Source: Rhodothermales bacterium
GTDB lineage: Bacteria > Bacteroidota > Rhodothermia > Rhodothermales > JANQRZ01
Assembly: GCA_028284265.1 (NCBI GenBank)
Contig: JANQRZ010000011.1
Coordinates: 1 to 64,000 of the forward strand
Reading direction: 5' to 3'
Length of the DNA: 64,000 nucleotides
In this document: positions 7,539-16,540 of the stretch, piece by piece
How the letters are laid out: each line of letters begins with the position of its first letter
How positions within the stretch are numbered: position 1 is the first letter of the stretch
The notes under the pieces: generated by a model
The model's database searches: none
What the model saw: only the letters and a program-made list of their open reading frames with translations
What the model was told of the DNA's origin: nothing
Position numbers and translations under genes: made by a program

Positions 7539-9044
7539 ATGGCTCTCCTCCGTTCCGGTCTCCTCGTCGCTGTCTATCTCTCGACAATTCCCGTCCTTGC
7601 CCAGCCCGTCTTCGTCGATGCGACAGATAGGCTTCCGACTTGGACCTTCCCATCGAATAGCATGGACGTCGAGGCTGCTGACCTCGACGGGGACGGCACG
7701 CTCGATCTCGTCGTGGCGAACGAGTTCTACCCGAACGTGCTCCTCCTCAACGACGGTACCGGCACGTTCACAAACGCGGCCTCGCAACTCCCCGACCCGC
7801 CCGGCATCATCCCCGGCAACTTCCCGTCGCGGGACACCGAGGACATCGCGGTTGCCGACCTCGATGGGAACGGTACCCTCGACCTCGTGCTCGTGAGCGA
7901 GGACGACATCAACTTCGGCGGCAGCGGCGTCCACGAGGTCTACGTCCGCAACACCGATGGCACCTATTCCGCCGTTCCCGATGCACTCCCGGACAGCGAA
8001 GCCAACGCCGTCGCCCACGCCGATCTGACGGGCGACGGTCGCCCCGACCTCCTCCTCGGCAACGATGGTCAAGACCTTCTGCTCATCAACGACGGCACCG
8101 GAGCTTTCGTCGATGAAACCGACACCCGCCTCCCCGCCGAGAGTCGGACGAACCAAGATGTCGAGTTCGCCCTCCTCAACGACGACGCTTTCCTCGATAT
8201 CGTCGTCGGCAACGAGAACGGCAACCGCCTCCTCATCAACGACGGCACCGGCGTCTTCACCGATGAAACAGATACGCGCTTTCCGACAGCGCCCCCGATG
8301 GAAACGCGCAAGGTGACGCCCGGCGACGTGGACGGCGACGGTGACCTCGATCTGTTCTTCGCCAACGTTGGGTGGAGCGGCCTCAGCCCGCGAGACCGCC
8401 TTTTTATTAGTGACGGCGATGGCACCTTCACCGATGGCACCGACCGCCTCCCCGCCTCGACCCTGACCAGCCTCGACGGCAAGCTCGCCGACCTCGACGG
8501 TGACGATGACCTCGACCTGATCGTCGTCGGGGTGACCGTGACCAGCGGCCTCGAACCCGCGCCCGTCGAGGTCTACCGCAACGACGGCACCGGCACCTTC
8601 GAGCGGGCCGACGACCTCTTGGCCGACGCGCCGGTCCTCGTCAGCGGCCTCGGCATCGAGGTCGCCGATTTCAACGACGACGGCTTCCCCGACGTCTACT
8701 TCGCCGACCGAGGCGCGCAAGACCGGCTGTTCCTTCACACCGGCATGTCCACGACGACGGGCGAAGCGGCACAACCCGTGACCCTACCGTCGCTCGACCC
8801 CGTGGCCCCGAACCCCGTGCGTGGCACCGCGCAGTTCCGCTATCACTTGGCCCGCGCCGAGACAGCTACGCTTGCCGTCTTCGACACGCTGGGCCGCCGG
8901 GTGGCGACCCTCGCCTCGGGCCTCCACCCCACCGGGACGCATACCGCACGGTGGGACGGAAACAAGGCTCCGGCGGGATTTTACCTCGTCCGGCTCGATA
9001 CGGCACAGGGTAGCTCGACGCGAGCGTTCACATCGCTCCATTGA
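7539..9044 (+). CDS. FG-GAP/VCBS repeat protein with T9SS type A sorting domain
   Basis: A 501-residue secreted protein. ATG 7539 starts a signal peptide (MALLRSGLLVAVYLSTIPVLAQ). About seven FG-GAP/VCBS repeats follow, each with a DLDGDGTLDLVV- or DVDGDGDLDLFF-type loop, the EF-hand-like calcium site of integrin-type beta-propellers, separated by RLLINDGTGVFTDET-like strands. The last 80 residues form a type A sorting domain (DPVAPNPVRGTAQFRY, VFDTLGRRVATL, GFYLVRLDT). The expected product is a calcium-stabilised propeller on the cell surface or in the medium, perhaps for adhesion or polymer binding. An ATG-less extension upstream to 7299 overlaps the preceding gene and is rejected. Confidence 0.87.
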   Translation: MALLRSGLLVAVYLSTIPVLAQPVFVDATDRLPTWTFPSNSMDVEAADLDGDGTLDLVVANEFYPNVLLLNDGTGTFTNAASQLPDPPGIIPGNFPSRDTEDIAVADLDGNGTLDLVLVSEDDINFGGSGVHEVYVRNTDGTYSAVPDALPDSEANAVAHADLTGDGRPDLLLGNDGQDLLLINDGTGAFVDETDTRLPAESRTNQDVEFALLNDDAFLDIVVGNENGNRLLINDGTGVFTDETDTRFPTAPPMETRKVTPGDVDGDGDLDLFFANVGWSGLSPRDRLFISDGDGTFTDGTDRLPASTLTSLDGKLADLDGDDDLDLIVVGVTVTSGLEPAPVEVYRNDGTGTFERADDLLADAPVLVSGLGIEVADFNDDGFPDVYFADRGAQDRLFLHTGMSTTTGEAAQPVTLPSLDPVAPNPVRGTAQFRYHLARAETATLAVFDTLGRRVATLASGLHPTGTHTARWDGNKAPAGFYLVRLDTAQGSSTRAFTSLH

Positions 9045-9083
9045 TCGAGGGACCGACGGACCGACGCGGCGCAGAACCAACCG

Positions 9084-9113
9084 TTGCTCTGTAGAGTTAG
9101 CAGCGTATCCTGC
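9084..9113 (+). promoter_or_regulatory. Candidate Bacteroidota-type promoter
   Basis: TTG (9084-9086), a 19-base spacer and TATCCTGC (9106-9113) approximate the Bacteroidota -33/-7 consensus TTG-N19-TAnnTTTG. The element is 13 bases before ATG 9126, giving a short leader. The same arrangement with TATCTTGG precedes the thiC riboswitch. Confidence 0.4.
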
Positions 9114-9125
9114 CCGACGCGCCCT

Positions 9126-11510
9126 ATGGAACGTCCCGTCAACCCGTTTCCCTTTGCCACAGCCTTCAGCCTAGACCGACTGATCGCCTTCTGGGAGAGC
9201 GCCACAGACGCACCGTGGGCCACCCTCGGCGAGCCGATTCAGGATAGGCTCGCTGACGCGCTTGACCTCCGTACCCCATCGCTTAAGAAGGAGGTACTTC
9301 AGGCTCACGCCAACCTCGTAGACCTGATGTTGAGCGCGGTCTTTCCCCGCGTTCAATGGGACGAGAGCATCGCCGCCCTGCTGCCGCCCTTCGGCACCGG
9401 AGCCGTCCACGCGACCCCGACCTGCGAGCGCCTCGGCCTTTTCGACGCGGACACGCTCCACCGCCAGATGGACCTCGACCTCCACGGGTTCGAGTTGGGC
9501 CGAACGATGATGGCCTACTACCTCGTGCTGGAGCGCTGCTACGGCATCACGGTCCCCTACGACTTCCCGCTTCTCCTCAACCTGACCGATGAGAACACGG
9601 GGCTGGAGCACTATTTCAAGCTGCTCATCGATACACGGTTTGTCTGGGTGGAGGTGAACGGCACGCTGCCGCCGCTGGATGAGGTCGACCGTGCCCGCCT
9701 CGCCGCTGAACCCACAAACCGGGCACTCTGGGAGCACTTGCTCCCACCGGAGCACTTCACCCTACACGGCTTCGGCATCGCGACAGCGCTCGATGTGACG
9801 GACCAGCAACTCCTCTCGTCGCTCAAAGACGACCTGCTGCACAAAGGAGCGATGACGTCGGAGGCAAGCGTATCCGTGCTGGAGCACCGCCTCCGCTCGC
9901 TTCTCCGCTCCCCGGACCTCCACTTCGGGCTGATTTGCCTCGACAATCCGGCGGAGAACGACCTCAACGAAGCGCGTCGCGTCCGAGCCGTCGGGCGAAG
10001 CCTGCTGCTCTCGACGGGCACGGCTCCGTTCTGCCCCAACCGGGGCCAGTCCATCTACGCCCAAGTGATGGATACGAAGCGGCCTATCGTGGTGAGCGAC
10101 CTCGCCGCGCACGAGCCGCAGACGGGCTACGAGACGCACCTGCTCGGCGAAGGCTTCGGCAGCATCCTCGTTGCTCCACTGTGCATGGGCGATCAGATGG
10201 TGGGATTGCTGGAACTGGCAGCCCCGCAGCCGGGCGCACTCAACGCCTTCAACACGATGAAGGTTGATGAGGTGGTAGACGTTTTTGCCACCGCCCTACA
10301 GCGGACCTTAGACGAGCGCGAGGACCACATTCAGGCCGTCATCAAGAGCCAGTGTACCGCCATCCACCCAGTCGTTGAGTGGCGCTTCCGTGAGGCGGCC
10401 ATGCGCTACATCGAAACCTCGTCGGACAGTGAGGCAGCGGGCGACCGGCGGCAGATGGAGCCTATAGTCTTCCCCGGCGTGCTCCCGCTCTACGGGGCAT
10501 CCGACATCCGCGACTCCTCGACCCATCGCAACGCTTCGATTGCGGCAGACCTCGTCGAGCAACTCAGCCTCGCCTTCGCCGTCGTGGTCGAAGCCTCGGC
10601 GCACCGGTCGCTGCCGGGGCTGGACGAACTCGGCTTTCGGCTCCAGCGTACTATCGATGAAGTAGGGGCCGGGCTGCGAACCGCACACGAGGCCCATGTC
10701 GTCGAGTTCCTGCGGCGCGATGTGGAGAGCCTCTTCGACCACCTCGCACCCTATGGACCGGGCGTCAGCGAACGCATCGCGGCGTACCACACGGCGCTCG
10801 ACCAGGACCTCGGAATGCTGTACCACGCCCGACAGCAGTACGAAGCTTCCGTCACGCGGATCAACGAGACCATCGCCTGTCACCTCGAACGGCAGGACGA
10901 CTACGCCCAGCGCCTGGCCCCACACTACTTCGAGAAGTACAAGACCGACGGCGTCGAGCACAATCTCTACGTCGGCGATGCGCTACTCGAAGACGGGATG
11001 GTAGACCCGCTCGCGCTCCGCAACCTCCGCCTCTGGCAGCTCATGTCGATGTGCAGCACCGCGTGGGCGCTCGACCGGATTGCGCCCGACCTTCCGATGC
11101 CACTGGAAGTCGCGCACCTGATCCTCGTCCAGACCACCCCGCTTGCCATCCGCTTCCGCTATGACGAAAAGCAGTTCGACGTGGACGGGGCCTACAACAC
11201 GCGCTACGAGATCGTAAAGAAGCGGATCGACAAAGCCTACGTGGCCGGGACCGAGGAGCGGCTGACGCAACCGGGCCACCTTGCCATCGTCTTCACCCCC
11301 GGTCAGACTGCTGAAGAGTACCGGACCTACCTCGACTACCTCCGTGCGGCAGGTTACCTCGGCTCGCCGGTCGAAGAGGTCGCCTTGGAGCCGATGCCGG
11401 GCGTCCACGGCCTCCGCGCCTTCCGCGTCCCCATCGCCGAGCAACCGCCGGGCATGGAACTCGACGTGACGCCTGAACGCACCCGCGCTGCTGCATTGGA
11501 GACCGGCTAG
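9126..11510 (+). CDS. Large GAF-domain protein, conserved in Bacteroidota
   Basis: A 794-residue soluble protein with one recognisable module: a GAF domain at about residues 240-400 (LHFGLICLDN, LLSTGTAPFCPNRGQSIY, RPIVVSDLAAHEP, LGEGFGSILVAPLCMGDQM, VGLLELAAPQPG). The rest is mostly helical and matches no domain that I can name, although I recall long GAF proteins of this type in Flavobacteria and relatives. There is no kinase, cyclase or DNA-binding output domain, so it may be a ligand-responsive scaffold or phosphatase-like regulator. ATG 9126 is taken over TTG 9084. A candidate promoter lies just upstream, and the gene seems to stand alone. Function unknown. Confidence 0.75.
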   Translation: MERPVNPFPFATAFSLDRLIAFWESATDAPWATLGEPIQDRLADALDLRTPSLKKEVLQAHANLVDLMLSAVFPRVQWDESIAALLPPFGTGAVHATPTCERLGLFDADTLHRQMDLDLHGFELGRTMMAYYLVLERCYGITVPYDFPLLLNLTDENTGLEHYFKLLIDTRFVWVEVNGTLPPLDEVDRARLAAEPTNRALWEHLLPPEHFTLHGFGIATALDVTDQQLLSSLKDDLLHKGAMTSEASVSVLEHRLRSLLRSPDLHFGLICLDNPAENDLNEARRVRAVGRSLLLSTGTAPFCPNRGQSIYAQVMDTKRPIVVSDLAAHEPQTGYETHLLGEGFGSILVAPLCMGDQMVGLLELAAPQPGALNAFNTMKVDEVVDVFATALQRTLDEREDHIQAVIKSQCTAIHPVVEWRFREAAMRYIETSSDSEAAGDRRQMEPIVFPGVLPLYGASDIRDSSTHRNASIAADLVEQLSLAFAVVVEASAHRSLPGLDELGFRLQRTIDEVGAGLRTAHEAHVVEFLRRDVESLFDHLAPYGPGVSERIAAYHTALDQDLGMLYHARQQYEASVTRINETIACHLERQDDYAQRLAPHYFEKYKTDGVEHNLYVGDALLEDGMVDPLALRNLRLWQLMSMCSTAWALDRIAPDLPMPLEVAHLILVQTTPLAIRFRYDEKQFDVDGAYNTRYEIVKKRIDKAYVAGTEERLTQPGHLAIVFTPGQTAEEYRTYLDYLRAAGYLGSPVEEVALEPMPGVHGLRAFRVPIAEQPPGMELDVTPERTRAAALETG

Positions 11511-11609
11511 GCATCGCCAGACAGGGACCCGGCATCTTCCTTTTCCCTCTTGGCCTGCTTTGCCGTAGCTTGCGACCCATTCGCGTCTCCTTCATGAAGC
11601 ACTGACAAC

Positions 11610-13172
11610 GTGTCGAACGGTTCATCGCAGGTCGCCTCCGCTGATCGCGGTGCGTGGAAATCCAAGCTCGGGTTCATCCTCGCCGCCAGCGGGTCCGCCA
11701 TCGGGCTGGGCAACATCGTCTTCTTCGCCTCCAACGCCTACCAGTACGGCGGCGGCGCATTCTACCTGCCCTACTTCGTGGCGCTCTTCGTGATCGGGAT
11801 TCCGGTGATGATCATGGAGTTCTCGCTCGGGACAATGACCGGGCAGTCGTTTCCGATGGCGCTCAACCGGCTCGTCGGGAAGAAGGGCGAGGTGATGGGC
11901 TGGTTCACGATGGCGAGCGCGCTCTTCATCACGATGTACTACATCACCATCCTCGGCTGGGCGCTCTCGATGATGTTCGGCGCGATGGGCGGCCTGCTGA
12001 CCGACCCCGCGGTGGCCCCGTTCACCCCGTTTGAAACACCGAGCGGCGGACCGAGCGCGACGGCCTACTTCTTCGGCCTGATCGCCACATGGAAGCCCAT
12101 GCTGGCCGTCGTGACAATCTGGGTGCTGACGGTGCTCATCCTCTGGCGCGGCACGTCTACCATCGAGGCGGCGGTTCGGGTGTTTGTCCCGTTGATGTGG
12201 GTGTTCATGATCGTCCTCATTGTACGCGGCCTCACGCTTGACGGCGGGACCGACGGCGTGCTCTACCTCTTCACTCCCAACCTCGACGGCGTCAGCGATA
12301 TCAATGTATGGCAGGGCGCGTTCGCCCAGATGTTCTTCTCGCTCTCACTCGGCCTCGGGACAATGACGGCCTACGCGAGCTACCTTCCGAAAGACGCCGA
12401 CCAGATCAACAACTCGCTCCTCGTGAGCTTCCTCAACTGCGGGTTCGAGTACATCGCAGGCGTCGCCATCTTCGCGATGCTGTTCGTCTTCGCCCTCAAC
12501 CCGGCGGGGTCCACGCTCTCGCTCTCGTTCTTCGTCATCCCGCAGGGCATCGCCGCCTTCCCGGTCGGGGTGAAGCTCTTCGGGACGCTGTTCTTCTTCC
12601 TCGTCGTGATCGCGGGGTTGACGAGTGCGGTCTCACTCGTCGAAGGGTTCGCCGCTTCGATCATCGACAAGCTCCAAATCTCGCGCACCACGGCCCTCAC
12701 GATGGTCCTCGTGCCCGGCATCGTCGGCTCGCTCGCCTTCGCGCTGCCGCAGATTATCGACCCCGGCCTATCCGGCAACGGGACGCTTGGACTGACCCTG
12801 CTCGACATCCTCGACCACTGGGCGTTCCGCTACGCGCTGATCTTCTCGGGCTTCATGCAGTGCATCCTGATCGGCTGGGTGTTCGGCGCGGACCGGCTCC
12901 GGCAGGCCGCGAACAAGTATTCCAAGTTCCACCTCGGGCCATGGTTCAACTGGCTCATCAAGCTCGTCATCCCGATCATGCTCGGCTACGTCCTCGTCGG
13001 GACGCTGATTGAGGACCTGACGCAAGACGGCGGGCTGTACGGCTCGCTCTACGACCTGAACGCCTTCGAGTGGCTGCCGACGGTTATCCCGCTCGTGTGG
13101 TTCGTCGGCTCGATTGCCCTCGCTGTCTATCTCACCTTCGGTCGTCCCACCGAGCAAGCCCCCGTTGCCTGA
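11610..13172 (+). CDS. Sodium-dependent transporter, NSS/SNF family
   Basis: A 520-residue neurotransmitter:sodium symporter (LeuT fold) with about 12 membrane helices. The N terminus has the family signature WKSKLGFILAASGSAIGLGN, with helix 1 unwound around the sodium and substrate site. Further family hallmarks are FYLPYFVALFVIGIPVMIMEF and FFSLSLGLGTMTAYASYLPK (helix 6). Bacterial members import amino acids or related amines with Na+; the substrate cannot be read from sequence. The start is GTG 11610. The stop codon shares one base with the next ATG (TGATG at 13170-13174), so a small membrane-anchored protein is translationally coupled to it. Confidence 0.92.
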   Translation: MSNGSSQVASADRGAWKSKLGFILAASGSAIGLGNIVFFASNAYQYGGGAFYLPYFVALFVIGIPVMIMEFSLGTMTGQSFPMALNRLVGKKGEVMGWFTMASALFITMYYITILGWALSMMFGAMGGLLTDPAVAPFTPFETPSGGPSATAYFFGLIATWKPMLAVVTIWVLTVLILWRGTSTIEAAVRVFVPLMWVFMIVLIVRGLTLDGGTDGVLYLFTPNLDGVSDINVWQGAFAQMFFSLSLGLGTMTAYASYLPKDADQINNSLLVSFLNCGFEYIAGVAIFAMLFVFALNPAGSTLSLSFFVIPQGIAAFPVGVKLFGTLFFFLVVIAGLTSAVSLVEGFAASIIDKLQISRTTALTMVLVPGIVGSLAFALPQIIDPGLSGNGTLGLTLLDILDHWAFRYALIFSGFMQCILIGWVFGADRLRQAANKYSKFHLGPWFNWLIKLVIPIMLGYVLVGTLIEDLTQDGGLYGSLYDLNAFEWLPTVIPLVWFVGSIALAVYLTFGRPTEQAPVA

Positions 13173-13594
13173 TGCGTGCTCTCTTCTTCCTCGCGCTTCT
13201 TGTGCTTGCCGTCCCTGTGGCAGCGCAGCCGATCACCCTGACCCCGGAGATTCCGGTGGTCGGTCAGGAGATGACACTCCAATTCCAGGCTCCCGTCGAT
13301 ACGGTGTTCGTAACGTACCGCCCGAACAGTGCCGTCGCCCGGCGCGACACGATCCGCGTCGGCGAAGCCCAGTCGATGCGCTGGACGCCAAAGCGGGCAG
13401 GCGTGGTACGCATCGGCCTGCCAGACGGGACGACGCAGAACGTGTCGGTCCGCTTCACCGAGACACCCCTCGCCGGGGTCTTCGTGCTCCTCATTGCCGG
13501 GTTGATTCTGTTCGGCGGCGCGAGTTGGGCGATGATGAAGCTGTTCTCGGACGGCGCGACGACGTTCGACCCGGAAGACCTACCGGATACCTAG
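13172..13594 (+). CDS. Small exported membrane-anchored beta-domain protein
   Basis: A 140-residue protein with a signal peptide (MRALFFLALLVLAVPVAAQ), a beta-rich middle (about 20-100) resembling an Ig-like fold (EIPVVGQEMTLQFQAP, GVVRIGLPDG), a membrane helix at about 104-127 (GVFVLLIAGLILFGGASWAMM) and a short acidic tail. It is coupled to the NSS transporter by a one-base overlap and lies one base before the YfiM-like gene, so the three probably form one operon. It may be an accessory subunit of the transporter, but nothing in the sequence proves this. I do not recognise a named family. Confidence 0.7.
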   Translation: MRALFFLALLVLAVPVAAQPITLTPEIPVVGQEMTLQFQAPVDTVFVTYRPNSAVARRDTIRVGEAQSMRWTPKRAGVVRIGLPDGTTQNVSVRFTETPLAGVFVLLIAGLILFGGASWAMMKLFSDGATTFDPEDLPDT

Positions 13595-13595
13595 G

Positions 13596-14150
13596 ATGCG
13601 TCCAGGGTCGAGTGTCGGGGGTTTTGTGGTTCTCACGGTGCTGCTCGCCGGATCAGTAGCCGCGCAGGATGTCCCATCGCTGCGGATAGCGATGCTTTAC
13701 GGTACCGAGACTGGTGCGAGTTTGATCTCTGTCATTCCGAACGAACGTGAGGAATCTCCTATTTTGAGGTCTAGCTTGACCTTGGACAAGGAGATTTCTC
13801 CTCGCTGCGCTCGTCGAAATGACAGAACGTTGATAGGATTCAACCCCGCCCCCTCTCACCCTCTCACCCTCTCGGATACGACGCTCGTCGACCCTTGGTT
13901 CGGGCGCGACAAGGTGCTGCACGCAGCGGGCAGCTTTCTCTTGACGCTCAGCGCGCAGTACGTCCTCACGGCTAAGCTCAACACGGACGAGAATACGGCT
14001 ATCCCCATAGCCGCGGGCACCGCATTCTCCTTCGGCCTCGCCAAAGAAGTCGCCGACAGTCAGCGGCCCGTCCGCCCCCTCTTCAGCACCCGCGACCTCG
14101 TGGCTGATGCCGTTGGCGTAGCCCTCGCCGTGGGGTTGATTTTGTTGTGA
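13596..14150 (+). CDS. YfiM-like DUF2279 protein interrupted by translated repeats
   Basis: A 184-residue exported protein. Residues 1-23 are a signal peptide. Residues about 97-184 match the YfiM/DUF2279 pattern: DPWFGRDKVLHAAGSF, AFSFGLAKEVADSQ and STRDLVADAVGVALAVG, the same order of motifs as the small E. coli lipoprotein YfiM. Residues about 45-77 (from ISVIPNEREESP to RCARRNDR) are not protein-like; they translate a 97-base palindromic repeat. Residues 82-94 (NPAPSHPLTLSD) translate an octamer repeat. The frame remains open through both, so the gene may still be functional with a long insert between signal peptide and domain. There is no lipobox cysteine. Function of the family is unknown. 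Confidence 0.75.
   Translation: MRPGSSVGGFVVLTVLLAGSVAAQDVPSLRIAMLYGTETGASLISVIPNEREESPILRSSLTLDKEISPRCARRNDRTLIGFNPAPSHPLTLSDTTLVDPWFGRDKVLHAAGSFLLTLSAQYVLTAKLNTDENTAIPIAAGTAFSFGLAKEVADSQRPVRPLFSTRDLVADAVGVALAVGLILL
13729..13825. repeat. Palindromic repeat inside a coding sequence
   Basis: The ends are inverted copies, CTGTCATTCCGA and TCGAAATGACAG, and inner parts also pair (GAGGAATCTCC with GGAGATTTCTC). Length is 97 bases. It belongs to the same family as 16335-16424, 16774-16891 and 25945-26028, all of which are intergenic. Here it is read through in frame within the DUF2279 gene. Confidence 0.88.
13851..13874. repeat. Three-copy octamer repeat inside a coding sequence
   Basis: CCCTCTCA occurs twice, followed by CCCTCTCG, in the DUF2279 gene. 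On the opposite strand the unit is TGAGAGGG, close to the octamers found at 21185-21292 and 27553-27647. Confidence 0.8.
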
Positions 14151-14243
14151 GGTCCCCCCTGCCTCGTTCGTTGACACTCACTCGGCTGTCCCCCTTGAAG
14201 GGGGACAACGCGACGAGCAGCAGCGAAAAGTGTAGGGGGTCCC
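14151..14243. repeat. Intergenic palindrome upstream of purF
   Basis: The core GTCCCCCTTGAAGGGGGAC (14188-14206) is a perfect 9+1+9 palindrome. Outer CCCCCCT and AGGGGG segments can also pair. It starts at the DUF2279 stop codon and ends about 85 bases before purF, so it could stop transcription, although it has no T tract. Confidence 0.7.
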
Positions 14244-14328
14244 ACAGGAATTCATACGCCGCGCCCGAACCTCCGGGCCGAGGTCGGGTTCACGCCGCCT
14301 AGCCTCTCCTTTCAGACTGCCTGCCCTC

Positions 14329-15846
14329 ATGAGCGTCCGTGACCACTGCGGGATCGTCGGCATCTTCAACCACCCCGAGGCCGCGCGCCTGACCTATTTC
14401 GGGCTACACGCGCTCCAGCACCGGGGCCAAGAATCCGCCGGGATTGTGACGGCGACCTACGACGAGGCCCGCGACCGCCGCGTGATGCCGACGCACCGCG
14501 ACTTCGGCCTCGTGCTCGACGTGTTCAGCGACCACGACCTGTTCCGGTCGAAGCTGCTCGGCGAGGCCGCCATCGGACACACGCGCTACTCGACGAGCGG
14601 GGCCACCGACAACCCGGCCAACATCCAGCCGTTCGTCGTTCACTACCAAGAAGGCAACCTCGCGCTCGCCCACAACGGCAACCTCTCGAACGGGCGTTCG
14701 ATCCGCGAGGACTTGGTAGCGAAGGGTACGCTCTTCAACTCGTCGTCCGACTCTGAGTTGATCCTGCACCTCGTCGCCCAGAGCCGTGAGCAAGGGGCGA
14801 TCCCCCGTATCATCGACGCGCTCCACCAGTGCCGAGGCGCGTTCTCGCTTGTGATGCTCACTGATGACGCCCTCATCGCTGTGCGCGACTCCAATGGATT
14901 CCGCCCCCTCGCCCTCGGTCGGCTGGAGCGCGAGGACGGCGGTGTGGCCTACTGCGTGGCGAGCGAGACCTGCGCCTTCGACATCATCGGGGCTACCTAC
15001 GTCCGCGACGTGGCCCCCGGCGAGATTCTGGTGATCGACCGCGAGGGCCTCGACCGCGTGGAACGCGCCGGAGACCGGACCGCTGAGGGGTTCCACGGCG
15101 TCTGCCTCCCGCGCGACCACGGCGTCAACCAGTGCGTGTTCGAGTACGTCTACTTCTCGCGGCCCGACTCCAAGATTTTCGGCGCGATGGTGGACAAGGT
15201 CCGCCGCAAGATCGGCAAGGCACTCGCCCACGACGCCCCGCCGCCGGTGCCGGATGAGGGCGAGAAGCGCCCCATCGTCATCGCCGTCCCGGACTCCTCC
15301 AACACGGCGACGCTCGGCTACGTCACCGAATGCCGCAAGCTGGGTCACGACGTGCGCTACGAGATCGGGCTGATCCGCAACCACTACGTCGGGCGCACCT
15401 TCATCTCTCCAGGCCAAGACGCCCGCGAGATGAAGGTCCGAACCAAGTTCAACCCGGTCGAGGGCCTGCTCAAGGACCGCATCGTGGTGATGGTGGACGA
15501 CTCCATCGTGCGCGGCACGACGGCCAAGCAACTCGTCAAGATGGTCCGCGCTGCCGGGGCGAAGGAGGTCCACTTCCGCAGCGCTGCCCCGCCCGTGATC
15601 TCGCCGTGCTTCTACGGGATGGACTTTCCCACCGAGACCGAGCTATTGGCGAACCAGTACGACCGCGACGTGGAGAAGATGGGCGCGTGGCTCGGGGTGA
15701 ACTCGCTCGCCTACGTGTCGGTGGACGGGATGATGGCCGCCGTCCGCGAGGCCAGCGGCAGCGACGGCTTCTGCAACGCTTGCTTCACCTCGAACTACCC
15801 GGTCCCCGTGGAGCGCGGCGTGGAGAAGGAAGAGAACGAGTGGTGA
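14329..15846 (+). CDS. purF: Amidophosphoribosyltransferase
   Basis: PurF converts PRPP and glutamine to 5-phosphoribosylamine, the first committed step of purine synthesis. The 505-residue precursor has a six-residue propeptide before nucleophile C7 (MSVRDHCGIVGIF), as in the Bacillus subtilis type. The N-terminal glutaminase domain shows HNGNLSNG and NSSSDSELILHL; the PRTase domain has the PRPP loop VVMVDDSIVRGTT. Four cysteines are in the positions of the B. subtilis [4Fe-4S] cluster: QCVFEYVYF, SPCFYGMD, and FCNACFTSN near the C terminus. The enzyme is therefore likely to be an oxygen-sensitive iron-sulfur form. The gene follows a palindromic intergenic region and seems to be transcribed alone. 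Confidence 0.97.
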   Translation: MSVRDHCGIVGIFNHPEAARLTYFGLHALQHRGQESAGIVTATYDEARDRRVMPTHRDFGLVLDVFSDHDLFRSKLLGEAAIGHTRYSTSGATDNPANIQPFVVHYQEGNLALAHNGNLSNGRSIREDLVAKGTLFNSSSDSELILHLVAQSREQGAIPRIIDALHQCRGAFSLVMLTDDALIAVRDSNGFRPLALGRLEREDGGVAYCVASETCAFDIIGATYVRDVAPGEILVIDREGLDRVERAGDRTAEGFHGVCLPRDHGVNQCVFEYVYFSRPDSKIFGAMVDKVRRKIGKALAHDAPPPVPDEGEKRPIVIAVPDSSNTATLGYVTECRKLGHDVRYEIGLIRNHYVGRTFISPGQDAREMKVRTKFNPVEGLLKDRIVVMVDDSIVRGTTAKQLVKMVRAAGAKEVHFRSAAPPVISPCFYGMDFPTETELLANQYDRDVEKMGAWLGVNSLAYVSVDGMMAAVREASGSDGFCNACFTSNYPVPVERGVEKEENEW

Positions 15847-15886
15847 GGAGCAGAAGCCTGAGGTATTGTGCAGCACGGTGCTGAAC

Positions 15887-16315
15887 ATGGGACGCGAACA
15901 CTATATCGGTCTCTCGAAGAAGCGTCGCCGCTGGCATCGACTTCACTCGGTAATTGAGCACGAGGCTGCAAGAGAAACGGGCGTACTGGCCCCTTGCCTT
16001 ACCGAGCGAGAGCGGCGTGCGCTTCAACCGACGCCCTATAAGCTGTCCTGTGATCTCGACGCTGACACACGCCATCTTCGCAATTCCAAGACGCTACTCT
16101 CTGCCGCCCACAAGCTCTGGGCCGTCGTAGAAAGTCCCGACCGACCTGTGCTGAATCGGAAACACTGGTTTGGCAGGGAGCCGGAGGTGCTTTCTCCAGA
16201 AGATGAGCAGAAGCTGCTCTACTCTCATCTCAAAGATGATCTCCAGACTATCATTGAGATGTGCGAGAAAGCGGAGCGGCAGGGTCAAGCGGCATATTGG
16301 ATTGTGAGCGACTGA
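15887..16315 (+). CDS. Hypothetical protein
   Basis: A 142-residue, charged, mostly helical soluble protein without signal peptide or membrane segment. ATG 15887 (MGREHYIGLSKKRRRWHRL) is chosen; a TTG at 15866 would add seven residues. It has a basic N terminus and an EDEQKLLYSHLKDDLQTII helical segment near the C terminus. Composition is less GC-rich than purF. It lies 40 bases after purF and 19 bases before a palindromic repeat, a position typical of recently acquired small genes. I recognise no family, so whether it is a functional gene rests on the uninterrupted frame and its place in an otherwise empty interval. Confidence 0.55.
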   Translation: MGREHYIGLSKKRRRWHRLHSVIEHEAARETGVLAPCLTERERRALQPTPYKLSCDLDADTRHLRNSKTLLSAAHKLWAVVESPDRPVLNRKHWFGREPEVLSPEDEQKLLYSHLKDDLQTIIEMCEKAERQGQAAYWIVSD

Positions 16316-16334
16316 ACGCCAACCTACTCGGCTT

Positions 16335-16424
16335 GTCATCCCGAGCGCAGTCGAGGGATCTCTCTGGGCATTTACCGTTGTCCCACTAGAGATCTCTCCA
16401 CTCGCTCCGCTCGGTCGAGATGAC
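16335..16424. repeat. Palindromic repeat (GTCATCCCGAG type)
   Basis: Starts GTCATCCCGAGCGCAGTCGA and ends with CTCGGTCGAGATGAC as the inverted counterpart; the inner GAGGGATCTCT and AGAGATCTCTCC segments also pair. It lies between the hypothetical gene and infA and is a member of the same family as 13729, 16774 and 25945. Confidence 0.85.
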
Positions 16425-16540
16425 GGGACTCGGGCTTGGCAACAGAACCAGAGGTTCTCTGTTGAGAGGACCTTCAGCCTCACACCCGCGTAGGGTATAT
16501 TCTGTATCTGAGTCTCACCAACGCACCCCCTGCACACCCT

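Noticed and set aside
7356-8774. 472-codon minus-strand frame opposite the VCBS-repeat gene
   Set aside because: It mirrors the repeated calcium-loop codons of a clear secreted protein on the plus strand.
14404-15573. 389-codon minus-strand frame opposite purF
   Set aside because: purF is unambiguous over its full length and the antisense product has no recognisable motif.
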